Shown in pieces: positions 63,950 through 64,000 of a stretch of DNA of 64,000 nt. This stretch comes from Aneurinibacillus sp. (lineage in GTDB: Bacteria; Bacillota; UBA5301; DYFA01). The notes under the pieces are model-generated. The model made no database searches. It saw nothing but the letters and a program-made list of their open reading frames with translations, and was not told where the DNA came from. The number at the start of each line of letters is the position of its first letter. The stretch's first letter is position 1. Location of the stretch: NCBI GenBank assembly GCA_020725425.1, contig DYFA01000051.1, positions 1-64,000 on the forward strand. The letters run 5' to 3'. The position numbers were made by a program, and so were the translations under genes.

Positions 63950-64000
63950 CCGGGCGGCCCCGAAGATTGATGAGACCGACGGTTCTTGCCCTTCTGCTCC

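Overview
The window is a GC-rich, densely coding bacterial chromosome segment. It probably comes from an anaerobic Bacillota/Clostridia-like organism; this is inferred from PFOR, rubrerythrin, a split-Soret-type cytochrome and a Gram-positive-type SOS box. Most of it is housekeeping and metabolic: a pyruvoyl-dependent arginine decarboxylase/spermidine synthase/agmatinase operon, argS, pyrG, fba, rho, rpmE, dus, greA, lysS, azlCD, a membrane-anchored NiFe hydrogenase with cytochrome b, ychF, pdxST, glyA, a fused PFOR and a separate four-subunit PorGDAB, serS and two tRNA-Ser genes. The strongest findings are: (1) an SOS-type imuB / small protein / dnaE2-like mutagenesis cassette, with a near-perfect LexA box inside a -35/-10 promoter and a divergent DUF72 gene; (2) a NiFe hydrogenase small subunit with CxxN where CxxC is expected for the proximal cluster; (3) three separate HEPN/MNT toxin-antitoxin-like modules, one coupled to the polyamine operon; (4) a decayed ArsR/SdpR-like repressor remnant directly upstream of an sdpI-like gene; (5) a lysS gene whose start appears to be non-canonical (AUU or CUG); (6) a NapC/NirT-type multiheme cytochrome with a CX3CH first heme motif; (7) a poorly characterised cluster of an HTH protein, a quinate-dehydrogenase-like protein and a Rossmann protein, with a second paralog elsewhere in the window. 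I saw no CRISPR array, rRNA or intact transposon. All family calls are from reading the translations; no database search was run.
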